This document shows positions 47,286-56,542 of a stretch of DNA of 64,000 nt, one piece after another. A model generated the notes under the pieces. The model was not told where the DNA came from and did not search any database. It worked only from the letters and a program-made list of their open reading frames with translations. The position numbers and the translations under genes were made by a program. Within the stretch, counting starts at the first letter, position 1. The number at the start of each line of letters is the position of its first letter. This DNA comes from Roseivirga sp. (GTDB lineage Bacteria; Bacteroidota; Bacteroidia; Cytophagales; Cyclobacteriaceae), in contig JAGYIY010000001.1 in NCBI GenBank assembly GCA_018402485.1, positions 528,001-592,000 of the forward strand, read 5' to 3'.

Positions 47286-49091
47286 TTAGTTAATGTTTAT
47301 GGTTACGTTGTCGAAGAAAGTCCTTTTGATGGGCTCATCCTTGTAGTTGTAACGAACAATTTCCTCTATTGATATAACAATCCGGTCTCCTGATTGAATT
47401 CGTGCCTGCAATGGGCTCAAATCAACCGCTGAAAGTGGAGTATCAAAAGGAATTTGTCCTTTTTGTGATCTTCCCGCCAAAATGGTTACTGTCCCTTTAC
47501 TGGCCAAGAAAATGTTATCGTCAGGATAGCGGGTCTGAAAATCTTCATCTGCTGTCAGACGCAGTTGTAGTTCTCCCGGTTTACCATCAAACCCTGCTGT
47601 CGCGTCGTAAGCCTGACGGTCAGGTCGTACTTCAAGGGTAGGTAGGGGGACTGGTTTCGCCTCAAATTCACGCGAGCCAATGTAATTGCCATCACTAGAC
47701 ACGTCAATTTTCACAGAACGTTGATTTGGTGCTACCGTAATTTGGCCTTTCTGAGAGCCCATCTCAAATTCACCTCCAGTTACACGAAAGCTCGGTTGAT
47801 AAGCTGCTCCCAATGCAGGTACATTGAGCGTAAGGTAATTGGCACAGTTTAGGTAAAGGGTTTCTACCGACTGCGAACGTACATCGATAACAGGACGCAC
47901 CACACGGAATTCGTGGGTGGTTTTACGGGTAATGGTTCCTCCAGTACCGTCCTCTGCCTCAATTTCCACCTCAAAGGTTTTGGTAGCTACACCATCAGCA
48001 TCAAATTCATTGACACCCACATTGGCAGTAAAATTAATGATACCACGCCCATTTACTACATCGATTTCTTCACCATTTAATTTAATGATAGGTTGTAAAG
48101 AAGAGTTGCCTAAAGTAAGAAAAGCCTCTGCATTAAAATCTAAACCATTGGTCACCAAGTTTGATTCGGACAATATGGTTGCTTGAGCGTAATCAATACC
48201 AGCAAAGGCTCCCTTCAAGTAATCTTCATCGGCTATTTCTGTAACATTCCCTTGTGCATTTCCAGAAGGAGTAGTACGTGGTACATTATCAGCTTCGTCT
48301 TCGGAAGAAGATGCTGGATTAGTCTGTTTTGGAGCAGCTGCTACCGGATCTAAACCTCCTAAATCAGGCACAGCATTAGGATCAGCACCGACGGCTGTTC
48401 CCACTAAGCCACGCAATCTATTGAGCACCTCTGCTTCTTTGTTATATATTTGATTTTTATAGAAGGTTAATTGAGCTAACACAGAAGCCAAAGGCGCTTT
48501 GTAAAAATTAAAGTGAGCAAAGTCCTTTTTCTTTTCTTCTTGGTTATTCTCATAAAAAGCAATGTCATTGGCATCTGTTGCCACTGAGCTCATCCATTCT
48601 TCACTCATCGCTCCTTTACCCAAAAAAGAAACCAAAGCATTTACTTGCTCAGGATAAGCATCTAAACGCTGCTTCAACTGCTCGGCATTGCCTTTGTTCA
48701 CCAAATAATTTGAGGGTTCTTCATATTTTTTCAAAGTAGAGCGTTCATATATTTTCGATGCATCATCACCCGAAGCCATCATACCTACTTCCAGTTTCAA
48801 TTCATCAATATAAGTAACTAAACCCGTAGTGTACTTTCTTAAGTTTTCTGCAGCTTTTTGAACAGCCACATCACCTGCTTTATTTCCCTGGTTTTGCACA
48901 TCCTGTTGAATCGCTACAAGCGTTCCTTGATTGTAATCAAAGAAGGCCTTGTTGGATGTTTGAAGGCCATTTTCAATCAACACAAACTTCTCCAGAACGG
49001 TATCTTTAATCTGAAGCGCCAGCAAAGCGGTCAGCACGAGGTACATCATGCCGATCATCTTCTGTCTTGGGTTTTCTTTTCCTCCTGCCAT
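47286..49091 (-). CDS. gldM: Gliding motility / T9SS motor protein GldM
   Basis: 601 residues: N-terminal MAGGKENPRQKMIGMMYLVLTALLALQI forms the single inner-membrane helix; a helical D1 region and three beta-rich periplasmic domains follow. Somewhat longer than the usual 515-520 residues, with the additional length in a Pro/Ala/Ser-Glu stretch around residues 250-285 (PNAVPDLGG, SSSEDEADNV). Pairs with GldL as the proton-driven motor. 11 bp after gldL. Confidence 0.96.
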   Translation of the reverse strand: MAGGKENPRQKMIGMMYLVLTALLALQIKDTVLEKFVLIENGLQTSNKAFFDYNQGTLVAIQQDVQNQGNKAGDVAVQKAAENLRKYTTGLVTYIDELKLEVGMMASGDDASKIYERSTLKKYEEPSNYLVNKGNAEQLKQRLDAYPEQVNALVSFLGKGAMSEEWMSSVATDANDIAFYENNQEEKKKDFAHFNFYKAPLASVLAQLTFYKNQIYNKEAEVLNRLRGLVGTAVGADPNAVPDLGGLDPVAAAPKQTNPASSSEDEADNVPRTTPSGNAQGNVTEIADEDYLKGAFAGIDYAQATILSESNLVTNGLDFNAEAFLTLGNSSLQPIIKLNGEEIDVVNGRGIINFTANVGVNEFDADGVATKTFEVEIEAEDGTGGTITRKTTHEFRVVRPVIDVRSQSVETLYLNCANYLTLNVPALGAAYQPSFRVTGGEFEMGSQKGQITVAPNQRSVKIDVSSDGNYIGSREFEAKPVPLPTLEVRPDRQAYDATAGFDGKPGELQLRLTADEDFQTRYPDDNIFLASKGTVTILAGRSQKGQIPFDTPLSAVDLSPLQARIQSGDRIVISIEEIVRYNYKDEPIKRTFFDNVTININ

Positions 49092-49102
49092 ATTGCCTTA
49101 GA

Positions 49103-49912
49103 TTAGCTATTGGTTTGTTTCATGGCAGACAACATGGCGCCATATACTTTGTTCAAGGATGAAATGTTCGTATTCAATTTGGCCATTTGTCCTTGGAATT
49201 CTTCTGTTTGTTTGGCCGTATTCATGGCACCTTTGATCATGGTTTCCATGTTGGTAAGGTAGCCCTTCATGTATTTTGCTACAGATTCTGTATCTGCTAA
49301 TTCGGCCTTGTAGGCGCCTCCTAAGGCTTGTAATTGCGTAGCCGCTTCTTTCAGTTGCATTTGGTATTGCTCGGTAGCCGTTTTAAGCTCGGCTTGGTTC
49401 GCGCCAGAGCCCTTTACTGTTTGAGCTACTTCGGTAAAAGCTGTCGCCGCATCTGCAGAAGACTGGTCAATTTTAGACAAAGAAGCAGCAGCACTTTTTG
49501 CATTTTTTGCGTATTCATCGGTAGCCACAGAAGCACTCGACATGTTGGCTAAAGACTTAGCGTTACTTGCTAGGTTGTCCATACCTGCTTTCAAGTTTTG
49601 TAAACCTTCTTTACTGATTGCAGCTTCTTTTAACATTTTTTCCAAAGAAACATCGTCCTTCTTGGCTGGAGTTCCACCATCCGAACCGACAGTTGCTTTG
49701 TAAAGTTGCTCGGTATAATCTGTCCCTTTTGGCTCAAAAGCGCTAAAAGCAAAAATAAGTGCCTCAACACCTAAGCCAATTACTAGCATTGGAGTTGCCC
49801 CTGCCCAGCCTTCCAGTTTAAACATGGCACCTACAATTACCACCGATGCACCTAGACCATAAATTTTTGGCATAGCATTGCCATAAAAATTCTCTACTAA
49901 TTTACTTGCCAT
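49103..49912 (-). CDS. gldL: Gliding motility / T9SS motor protein GldL
   Basis: 269 residues. Two membrane helices (KIYGLGASVVIVGAMFKLEGW and TPMLVIGLGVEALIFAFSAFEP) with the functional Glu in GLGVEALIFAF, then a cytoplasmic helical tail rich in Ala/Ser. The Glu is the known proton-pathway residue in GldL. Between gldK and gldM. Confidence 0.96.
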   Translation of the reverse strand: MASKLVENFYGNAMPKIYGLGASVVIVGAMFKLEGWAGATPMLVIGLGVEALIFAFSAFEPKGTDYTEQLYKATVGSDGGTPAKKDDVSLEKMLKEAAISKEGLQNLKAGMDNLASNAKSLANMSSASVATDEYAKNAKSAAASLSKIDQSSADAATAFTEVAQTVKGSGANQAELKTATEQYQMQLKEAATQLQALGGAYKAELADTESVAKYMKGYLTNMETMIKGAMNTAKQTEEFQGQMAKLNTNISSLNKVYGAMLSAMKQTNS

Positions 49913-49961
49913 TTTATTGTTGAATAAGTTTGAAGATCAATTTGATATGTTTTTACTTTTA

Positions 49962-51185
49962 CTACTGCCCAAGATAATCCATTGCACATCTAAATCCAAT
50001 AGATGCAGAGGCCACATCGCGATATTCGAAAGTTCGTGTGCCTGTTTGAATGTAATAGGAAATATCGTTCCATGCACCGCCACGAACCACCTTTTTACCA
50101 TAGTGCGGGCTGTCGTTTTCTGTTTCAGGATCATAGGTAAACAAGGGGTTCAAATCCCAAACCAAGGGATTGTAGACTGGAGAAAAGTCGTCTCTTACCC
50201 ATTCGGCTACATTGCCAGCCATATTGTATAGGTTAAACGGATTGGGTAAAAATGAATTCACAGGGGCTGTGTATTCGTGACCATCATCAGCATAAGCACC
50301 TCTGCCTGGTTTGAAGTTGGCTAAAAAACAACCTTCTTTGTTTCTTGTGTAAGGCCCCCCCCAAGGATATTTTACAATATCTTTACCTCCGCGAGCAGCA
50401 TATTCCCATTCAGCTTCTGTTGGCAACCTGAAATTGGGATACCTGCTATCTATAGGCGATGTATCTACAAAAGAACTTGTAGCTTGGCTGGGTCCTCCTG
50501 CCGCTCCCGCAGCATCGGCTCCCGCAATAGGCCCACCAACTCCAGTAACAGCATCAACATTCTTATCTTTCTTTCCACCTAACAAGCCGCCAAACAGTCC
50601 ACCACCACCTTGGTTCTTAGCTTGTTGACCATTATTTAAGAAAATGGTTCTCCATTGGGCAAACTCTTCAGCAGCATCCCAAGTAATTCCTGCCACAGGA
50701 TAATTATCGAAGGAAACATGGTCGAAATAATATTGCGTCATGCGATCTGAGTAGTGATAAGCAAACTCTTCTTCCCACACTTTGGGATTTGGTTTTATGG
50801 AAGCCACTTTAACAGCGGTCCAATAAGGATCACCTGCTTGAGCTAACTCAGCCACGTGATACTGAAACTGACGATATTCGTTGTTGGTAATCTCCTCAGC
50901 ATCCATAAAAAAAGAACTGACTGTAACTTGTCTGTTGAAATTAATTTGAGAAGCTGCCACATCTTCATCGGCTTGACCCATAAAGAAGGTTCCACCGGGT
51001 ACTTGCACCATGCCATAAGGTAATTCTTGGTACCAGCCTTCACGATCAGGAACCCCAAGAAGCTGTCCTTCATCAATCAAAGCTTGCTCTTTGCCACCAC
51101 CTCCGAGGAAGCCCTCGAACATGCTGCAGGCTGATGAACCAATCAAAAAAGCGGCCAAGCAAAGGCTTGTCAATAATTTCTTCAT
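49962..51185 (-). CDS. gldK: Gliding motility / T9SS lipoprotein GldK
   Basis: 407 residues. Lipoprotein signal MKKLLTSLCLAAFLIGSSAC (Cys20). FGE-sulfatase-like fold: MVQVPGGTFFMGQADED, FRLPTEAEWEYAARGG, YNMAGNVAEWVRD, KVVRGGAWND. A Gly/Ala-rich low-complexity insert (about residues 186-245, NQGGGGLFGGLLGGKK) interrupts the fold. Forms the outer-membrane-linked ring with GldN. 50 bp before gldL. Confidence 0.95.
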   Translation of the reverse strand: MKKLLTSLCLAAFLIGSSACSMFEGFLGGGGKEQALIDEGQLLGVPDREGWYQELPYGMVQVPGGTFFMGQADEDVAASQINFNRQVTVSSFFMDAEEITNNEYRQFQYHVAELAQAGDPYWTAVKVASIKPNPKVWEEEFAYHYSDRMTQYYFDHVSFDNYPVAGITWDAAEEFAQWRTIFLNNGQQAKNQGGGGLFGGLLGGKKDKNVDAVTGVGGPIAGADAAGAAGGPSQATSSFVDTSPIDSRYPNFRLPTEAEWEYAARGGKDIVKYPWGGPYTRNKEGCFLANFKPGRGAYADDGHEYTAPVNSFLPNPFNLYNMAGNVAEWVRDDFSPVYNPLVWDLNPLFTYDPETENDSPHYGKKVVRGGAWNDISYYIQTGTRTFEYRDVASASIGFRCAMDYLGQ

Positions 51186-51319
51186 TTTGTTTACTTTAAT
51201 CCTTCTGTTATGCCAAAAAGCGCTCTTCTTTGCAAATCAGGTGGGAAATTAATATTTTCTACTTAAGTAACATCGTCTACCGACGAATTTATCTCTCTCT
51301 TAACATTAACTAAACATTC

Positions 51320-52288
51320 CTAGTAACGGTATCTTGGTGTTCTTATGATATTCTTGCCAAGATTTTTTCCTTTATCCCTGCCTAAAAATTTATAAATGAC
51401 CATAAACTCTTGCGAGGTAGGCTCTTTGCTCGTCCTTTCATTGATAATTACATCAATGGCATAGGCAATGGCCAAGCTTCGATCTTTTAATAAACTATAG
51501 CCTAAAAGAACAGAGGCCGATTCGGCATTGCGATAAGACAAACCAGCCCACAGCTGATCTTTGTACTTACCCATAACACTTACATCGAAGCTATAGTTAT
51601 CAAAGCCAACATTTTTAATCAAAAAGGTTGGGGTAAGAGTAATGTCAGAAGTAAGGGCGTAGTCGTACCCTGCTGTCAGGTAATAGTGCCTAACGAGTTG
51701 ATTGCTTACTTCGTCTACACCAAAGTCAAATTTGGGCTGAAGCAAGTGGTTTGTGCTGAAACCCCCAAAAAAATTTCCATTTCTATAAAGAAAACCTAAG
51801 CCTACATCGGGTCGTATTTGTGATTCCTTACCCGAAATATTGGCAATATTGTCTCCTGGATCTACAAGTACCAGTTCATCAAAATCGAGGCTGCTAGAAA
51901 ACATGCCTAGTTTCAGACCAATACTTAAAGACGAATTTCCTGGTAAGTTGATAAAGTAAGATCCGCTGAGCTGAATTTCTAAGTTAGACGATGGGCCTAA
52001 CTGATCGTTGACCACATGAATGCCCATACCACCATCCCAAAAGTCAGATAGCGTATTGTAGCTGATCATTTGCGTATTGGGCGCCCCTTGTTGATTGATG
52101 GTGCCTTGGTAACCAAACCATTGCGATCGATGTATGGCTGTGAGTGTATTTGCATTCGCCAAGCCCGCAAAAGAGGGATTAAAATAGAGCGGATTGAACA
52201 TGTATTGCGTAAACTGGGCATCTTGCTGTGCCCGCGCACCCAAAGTAACCATGCCAAAGAGAAGAAGGATACCTATCGCTCGGATCAT
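51320..52288 (-). CDS. PorP/SprF-family T9SS outer-membrane protein
   Basis: 322 residues. Signal peptide MIRAIGILLLFGMVTLGARA, then QQDAQFTQYMFNPLYFNPSFAGL, the family's N-terminal signature, and a barrel (LGFLYRNGNFFGGFSTNHLLQP, QLWAGLSYRNAESASVLLGYSLL). PorP/SprF proteins attach T9SS cargo (often type B) or assist gliding. Position immediately upstream of gldK matches porP of Porphyromonas. 134 bp separate it from gldK. Confidence 0.92.
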   Translation of the reverse strand: MIRAIGILLLFGMVTLGARAQQDAQFTQYMFNPLYFNPSFAGLANANTLTAIHRSQWFGYQGTINQQGAPNTQMISYNTLSDFWDGGMGIHVVNDQLGPSSNLEIQLSGSYFINLPGNSSLSIGLKLGMFSSSLDFDELVLVDPGDNIANISGKESQIRPDVGLGFLYRNGNFFGGFSTNHLLQPKFDFGVDEVSNQLVRHYYLTAGYDYALTSDITLTPTFLIKNVGFDNYSFDVSVMGKYKDQLWAGLSYRNAESASVLLGYSLLKDRSLAIAYAIDVIINERTSKEPTSQEFMVIYKFLGRDKGKNLGKNIIRTPRYRY

Positions 52289-52379
52289 AAATGGGTAACG
52301 ATTAGTGTTTGTGATTTATTTAAATCGAGTTCAATTTAATCAACTCTTCGCTGTTTTCACATCTCTAAACTAAAAAAGG

Positions 52380-53156
52380 CTAGCCTTTGTTGACCTTTTT
52401 GATGTATAATTCTAATGCCCCGGTCATAGAAGGAGCATTAGGCTGGGGAGCTTCTATGTCTATTATCAGGCCGGCTTCTTCGGCAGCCAGCGCAGTAGTT
52501 GGTCCAAAAACAGCTATTCGGGTATCGTTTTGCTTGAATTTTGGAAAATTCACAAATAGCGAATTGATGCCACTTGGGCTATAAAAAGCGAGAATGTCGT
52601 AGGTAACATCGTCTAAATCTGATAAATCACTCGCCACTGTTTCATAAATAACAGCTTCAGCATATTTGAAGTTGTTTTCACTCAAGAAATCAGGAATGTC
52701 TTCTTTGCGAATATTGGAACAAGGGAAAAGATAGTTCTCGTTTTTGTGCTTTTTCAAAATTTGAATCAAATCTTGGGCCGTACGCGAACCCGTGAAGATT
52801 TTCCTTTTCCTCACTACAATGTACTTCTGTAAGTAGTAAGCCGTTTGCTCAGAAATACAGAAATATTTCATATCTGCAGGCATTTCAATGCGCAAGTCTT
52901 TGCAAATGGTGAAAAAATGATCTACCGCATTGCGGGAAGTAAAAATCACCGCTGTATGGTCTAATATGTTCACTTTTTGCTTTCGAAACTCCTTCGCTGA
53001 TATGGGATCCACCTGAATGAAAGGCCTGAAATCAACACGGATGCCGAATTTCTTGGCTAAAGTATAATATGGTGAATTTGGATCTGAAGGTTCAGGCTGC
53101 GAAACTAGAATTGTTTTTACCTCTTTAAGCCTATCTTCAAGTGTGCTGTTCGACAT
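52380..53156 (-). CDS. hemD: Uroporphyrinogen-III synthase
   Basis: 258 residues, two-lobe HemD fold: KTILVSQPEPSDPNSPYYTLAKKFG, AVIFTSRNAVDHFFTIC, YFCISEQTAYYLQKY, EAVIYETVASDL, LAFYSPSGINSLF and RIAVFGPTTALAAEEAGL. Cyclises hydroxymethylbilane for haem. Sequence conservation in this family is low but motifs and neighbourhood (with DUF4271 and porP) fit the Bacteroidota pattern. Confidence 0.9.
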   Translation of the reverse strand: MSNSTLEDRLKEVKTILVSQPEPSDPNSPYYTLAKKFGIRVDFRPFIQVDPISAKEFRKQKVNILDHTAVIFTSRNAVDHFFTICKDLRIEMPADMKYFCISEQTAYYLQKYIVVRKRKIFTGSRTAQDLIQILKKHKNENYLFPCSNIRKEDIPDFLSENNFKYAEAVIYETVASDLSDLDDVTYDILAFYSPSGINSLFVNFPKFKQNDTRIAVFGPTTALAAEEAGLIIDIEAPQPNAPSMTGALELYIKKVNKG

Positions 53157-53189
53157 GTGCTTTCCCTACGTTTTACCCTTTTAGACTGG

Positions 53190-53882
53190 TTATACCACTG
53201 CTATCGTTCCTATAGCTAATGGAAATATTTCAGTCGTGCAAAGGTAAGAAAATATATATAACATACTAGAGCCCGTGTGTTGTCTGATTTTAAAAAACAA
53301 ACTTATGAGTCTGAAAAACAAATAGATTGCTGTAGCAGCAAGTATAACTTCGGGCAGTAGGTCGGGCAGTTGAAAGTGAGTAAAAAGTACGATGGTGAGC
53401 GCAAGAAATAATAAACCAATAAACAGATGATTTAAGCTAAGCACCTCTTGAAAATGCCTGGTTTGGGGCTGAGGAAGATCAAACAACCAACCTACCATGG
53501 CTGTAAAAACATATTTCAAAATCAGTAAAATAAATACTGCTAAGGAAATTAAAACCCACAATAATAGTCCGCCACCAAAAGAGGTAATGTGCAATAAATC
53601 AGGAAATGAATCGCGGAACAAATGCATCATGTTGACACCTACATAACCGAGCATAACAGACATAAGGCTTGTAAAATGAAGGCTCTCCGTGCTTAAGAGC
53701 TTTATTCCTGCACCAAAATCTTGGGTAGGTTTAAAAGAAAAGAACTTACCATAATGATACACCGAAGCAAAAAGCTTAGGAAAGAGGAGTTTAGAAATGA
53801 CCAAAAAGCAAAGTATAACCAGTACCATGAACAAAGCCACATTACGATGTAATACTTGTTCCGACCTTAAAACTTCTTCCAT
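53190..53882 (-). CDS. DUF4271 membrane protein
   Basis: 230 residues, about six membrane helices (VALFMVLVILCFLVISKLLF, LLWVLISLAVFILLILKYVFTAMVGWLF, HLFIGLLFLALTIVLF, LYIFSYLCTTEIFPLAI). The EIFPLAIG motif near the end recurs in the family. Widely found directly before hemD and the T9SS genes; function unknown. First gene of the DUF4271-hemD-porP-gldKLMN run. Confidence 0.85.
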   Translation of the reverse strand: MEEVLRSEQVLHRNVALFMVLVILCFLVISKLLFPKLFASVYHYGKFFSFKPTQDFGAGIKLLSTESLHFTSLMSVMLGYVGVNMMHLFRDSFPDLLHITSFGGGLLLWVLISLAVFILLILKYVFTAMVGWLFDLPQPQTRHFQEVLSLNHLFIGLLFLALTIVLFTHFQLPDLLPEVILAATAIYLFFRLISLFFKIRQHTGSSMLYIFSYLCTTEIFPLAIGTIAVV

Positions 53883-54363
53883 TTTTAAACCCTATTCGTC
53901 CATCGATTCTATTGCAGGAACTGTCTTTTTACCCAGCACTGAGCCCAGCACAGGTTTGGAATAAGCACCATAAGCCTGTTTACCCTATGCTACCACTGGT
54001 TTCCATTACTAACATTACCTGGCCAGAAGCTCAAAATAATACTTCCAACACCATGCAAGGGCATATCTGAAAATAAACAGCATGCACGCTGAGCGTAAAG
54101 ATAAGAAGTTGCAAAGAAGAAATGCTAAGCGGTATGCCTTAACCTTCAAAAAAATAGTACGCCTATTTCTCTTTCAAAGCGTACAACGCCATCACCCTGT
54201 CTGTACCGCACAAGCAGGTTCATTACGTAAACATTTTCGATTTGTAAGAGGGGAGAATTCCTAAACTACTTGACCAAATTTGGTCAGAAAAAGTAAATGG
54301 ATAATGCCGCAAAAGCTTTCATACAGCAAAACATAAATTATCTTTAGCTCAAAATAAACAACA
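53883..54363. other. 481-bp gene-free stretch between DUF4271 and hemW
   Basis: Divergent intergenic region. I see no tRNA, RNase P, tmRNA or SRP motifs. It contains a direct repeat CCCAGCAC (twice within 25 bp near 53931-53951), a loose GTACGC/GCGTAC inverted pair near 54157-54183, a perfect 16-bp palindrome (separate entry) and a TATCTTTA box at 54339-54346 near hemW. A basic 60-residue open frame at 54082-54264 has no support. Confidence 0.5.
54271..54286. promoter_or_regulatory. Perfect 16-bp palindrome, operator candidate upstream of hemW
   Basis: TGACCAAATTTGGTCA is fully self-complementary with no loop, the usual shape of a dimeric regulator site. It lies about 50 bp upstream of the -7-like TATCTTTA and 78 bp before the hemW start. 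No T-run follows, so it is not a terminator. Confidence 0.5.
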
Positions 54364-55500
54364 TTGGCTGGTCTTTACATCCATATCCCCTATTGCAAGA
54401 AAGCTTGCCATTATTGTGACTTTCACTTTAGTCAATCTCTCAAACAGATGGACCTTATGGTTGAAACATTGTGTAAGGAGCTCTTGATGCAATCTGACTA
54501 CCTGGGCAAAGAAGTTGTGCACAGTGTTTATTTTGGGGGTGGCACACCCTCCCTGCTGAACCATGAGCAGTTAAAAAAAATCATGCGTATCATTCAGTTG
54601 GAATATGACTTGTCTAGCAATCCTGAAATTACGCTAGAAGCCAATCCTGACGATTTGAATGCTGAAAAATTAGGGTCGTTTAAAAATTTAGGCATCAACC
54701 GACTGAGCATTGGCATACAAAGCTTCCACGATAAAAACCTAAGTTGGATGAACCGGCAGCACACAGGGCAAGAAGCCATAGACAGCTTCTTTCTGGCACG
54801 GCAAGCTGGTTTCGAAAACATTAGTATTGACCTCATTTATGCCGTTCCTGCCGAAAACCATGATTTGTGGGAGGCCGATTTGAAACAGGCCATGTTGTTG
54901 CACCCCGAACACATTTCCAGTTATTGCCTCACCATAGAACCCAAAACCGCTTTTGGCAAGTGGTTGGAAAGAGGAAAATTGGAAGTAGCAGATGAAGATT
55001 TTGCGGCAGAGCAGTTCGAGATGCTGATCGATTACCTACGCCCTTATGGTTACGAAGCTTATGAAATTTCCAATTTCTGCCAACCCGGCTATGAATCTAA
55101 GCATAACAGCAATTACTGGCGACATGAAAAATACTTGGGCATTGGTCCTTCGGCGCATTCTTTCAACGGTAAAATAAGACAGTATAATGTGGCCAATAAC
55201 GGCCAATACTTAAGGAGCATAGCCGATGATGTGATCCCAGCAGAAGTGGTTTGGCTGAGTGAAGAAGACCAAATAAATGAATACATACTCACCTCTTTGC
55301 GTACCAAATGGGGTTGCAATTTGGAGTACCTCAAAGAAAATTTCGATGTCAATCTATTGGTGGAACATCGAGATTACCTTAACCGCCTCTCTTTGCAAGA
55401 TTACCTGTACCAGGAAGGCCATCACCTCATTTTAACAGACAGCGGAAAGCTTTTAGCCGATAAAATTGCTTCAGACCTTTTTGTGCGTTCAGAGGAATGA
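54364..55500 (+). CDS. hemW: HemW-like radical SAM protein
   Basis: 378 residues with a TTG start (AGLYIHIPYCKKACHYCDFHFSQ directly follows; no nearby ATG). The radical SAM CxxxCxxC (CKKACHYC) is followed by a Phe-like FHF, then VYFGGGTPSLL, ITLEANPDDLN, NRLSIGIQSFHD, ISSYCLTIEPKTAFGKWLERG and the C-terminal EEDQINEYILTSLRT. HemW delivers haem to respiratory enzymes; earlier annotations call it coproporphyrinogen dehydrogenase. The extra Cys of HemN-type enzymes (CxxxCxxCxC) is replaced (third spacing gives D), which supports HemW. Confidence 0.92.
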   Translation: MAGLYIHIPYCKKACHYCDFHFSQSLKQMDLMVETLCKELLMQSDYLGKEVVHSVYFGGGTPSLLNHEQLKKIMRIIQLEYDLSSNPEITLEANPDDLNAEKLGSFKNLGINRLSIGIQSFHDKNLSWMNRQHTGQEAIDSFFLARQAGFENISIDLIYAVPAENHDLWEADLKQAMLLHPEHISSYCLTIEPKTAFGKWLERGKLEVADEDFAAEQFEMLIDYLRPYGYEAYEISNFCQPGYESKHNSNYWRHEKYLGIGPSAHSFNGKIRQYNVANNGQYLRSIADDVIPAEVVWLSEEDQINEYILTSLRTKWGCNLEYLKENFDVNLLVEHRDYLNRLSLQDYLYQEGHHLILTDSGKLLADKIASDLFVRSEE

Positions 55501-55548
55501 GCCTAAGGAATGAGCTGGCTTTCAACGAAATCTCGTAAATTTACCAAG

Positions 55549-55863
55549 ATGAACAGAAAGAAAACAGAAACGGAGCGAAGCAGCGAGCCTCAAAAAGTAG
55601 GCACAGCCATTTCTTCTATGCTGAAATCTTTTCGAATTGAAGACAAATTTGAAGAAACTCATCTGATTAATTCCTGGGAGAAAATTATGGGCAAAGCCAT
55701 TGCCAAACGCACTACTAAAGTTTACATCAACAACAAAAAACTCTTTGTCCACTTAAACTCCGCCCCACTCAAACACGAATTGAGCATGTCGAAAGATAAG
55801 TTGCTTGTGCTGCTGGTGAATGAAATGGGCAAACCCATCATCAACGAGGTAATCATTCAATAA
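55549..55863 (+). CDS. DUF721 (DciA-like) protein
   Basis: 104 residues from the ATG at 55549 (the alternative at 55510 adds 13 basic residues). Core: VGTAISSMLKSFRIEDKFEET, INSWEKIMGKAIAKRTTKVYIN, LFVHLNSAPLKHELSM and LLVLLVNEMG. DUF721/DciA recruits the replicative helicase in many bacteria; the family is also seen in this phylum. Convergent with DUF2911 gene, 3 bp apart. Confidence 0.88.
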   Translation: MNRKKTETERSSEPQKVGTAISSMLKSFRIEDKFEETHLINSWEKIMGKAIAKRTTKVYINNKKLFVHLNSAPLKHELSMSKDKLLVLLVNEMGKPIINEVIIQ

Positions 55864-55866
55864 GCC

Positions 55867-56409
55867 TTACTTTATGGCAAAAGACAAAGATACTTTGGTT
55901 CGGTCCCATGCCATGGTTAACCTGGGTTGCCCTGCCTCTTCCGTAAAATCAATGGTAAATTTTTCAACGGGTTGGGGAAGTTCTTCCACAGGCACTTCTA
56001 CCCTCAACCTGTCGTACTCAGGGTCATAGCCAGTGCCCCAACTTGGTATTTTGCCATTGAAAATAATGACCCACTTCTCAGGGTGAGGAATGGTAACCAG
56101 AGAGTATTTTCCGGCTGGCAGTGTTTGACCATCTTGAAAAAACACCTCATTTGAAAAGGAAATTTGGGTGGCTTCGTTGGCCCCCGTGCGCCACCATTGT
56201 CCAAAAGGAACCAATTCCCCAAAAATTACACGTCCCCGTTTGGCAGGTCGGTTGTAGCGCAATTGCACCTGAAAATCTTGGTTTTTATACACCACCTCAT
56301 CTTCTGGGGAGTACTTTTTTGTTTCATACAAGCGATATTGCAGGTACCCAAAAACCATAGCCCCCACAAGTAAGACAAAGATGATTAGGATGACATATTT
56401 CTTTTTCAC
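55867..56409 (-). CDS. DUF2911 protein with N-terminal membrane anchor
   Basis: 180 residues. A single N-terminal helix (YVILIIFVLLVGAMVFGYLQY) then the DUF2911 domain: VQLRYNRPAKRGRVIFGELVPFGQWWRTGANEATQI, LPAGKYSLVTIPHPEKWVIIFN, and FTIDFTEEAGQPRLTMAWDRTKVSLSF. Periplasmic or surface protein of unknown function. Confidence 0.88.
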   Translation of the reverse strand: MKKKYVILIIFVLLVGAMVFGYLQYRLYETKKYSPEDEVVYKNQDFQVQLRYNRPAKRGRVIFGELVPFGQWWRTGANEATQISFSNEVFFQDGQTLPAGKYSLVTIPHPEKWVIIFNGKIPSWGTGYDPEYDRLRVEVPVEELPQPVEKFTIDFTEEAGQPRLTMAWDRTKVSLSFAIK

Positions 56410-56530
56410 GGCCCAAAGTTAATGAATTTACAGGTTCTTAACGTCTAAATTCGTTAAGGCGATGGCTTATCACGAATTTTTATGTGCTTCATTTTTGAAA
56501 TCTTAGGGTTCGAGTTGATCCGCTTTTCCA

Positions 56531-56538
56531 TATCTTTG
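56531..56538 (+). promoter_or_regulatory. -7 box immediately before glyS
   Basis: TATCTTTG is an exact TAnnTTTG box ending only 4 bp before the glyS ATG, which would make the message leaderless or nearly so. No TTTG at correct spacing upstream. Confidence 0.4.
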
Positions 56539-56542
56539 CCCT

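Noticed and set aside
54082..54264. 60-residue basic open frame
   Set aside because: No family features, no ribosome signal, and composition of random translated intergenic DNA.
53883..54363. RNase P RNA, tmRNA or SRP RNA in the long gap before hemW
   Set aside because: The conserved GAGGAAAGTCC of RNase P, the tmRNA ends and the SRP GGTCCGGAAGG core were not found on either strand.
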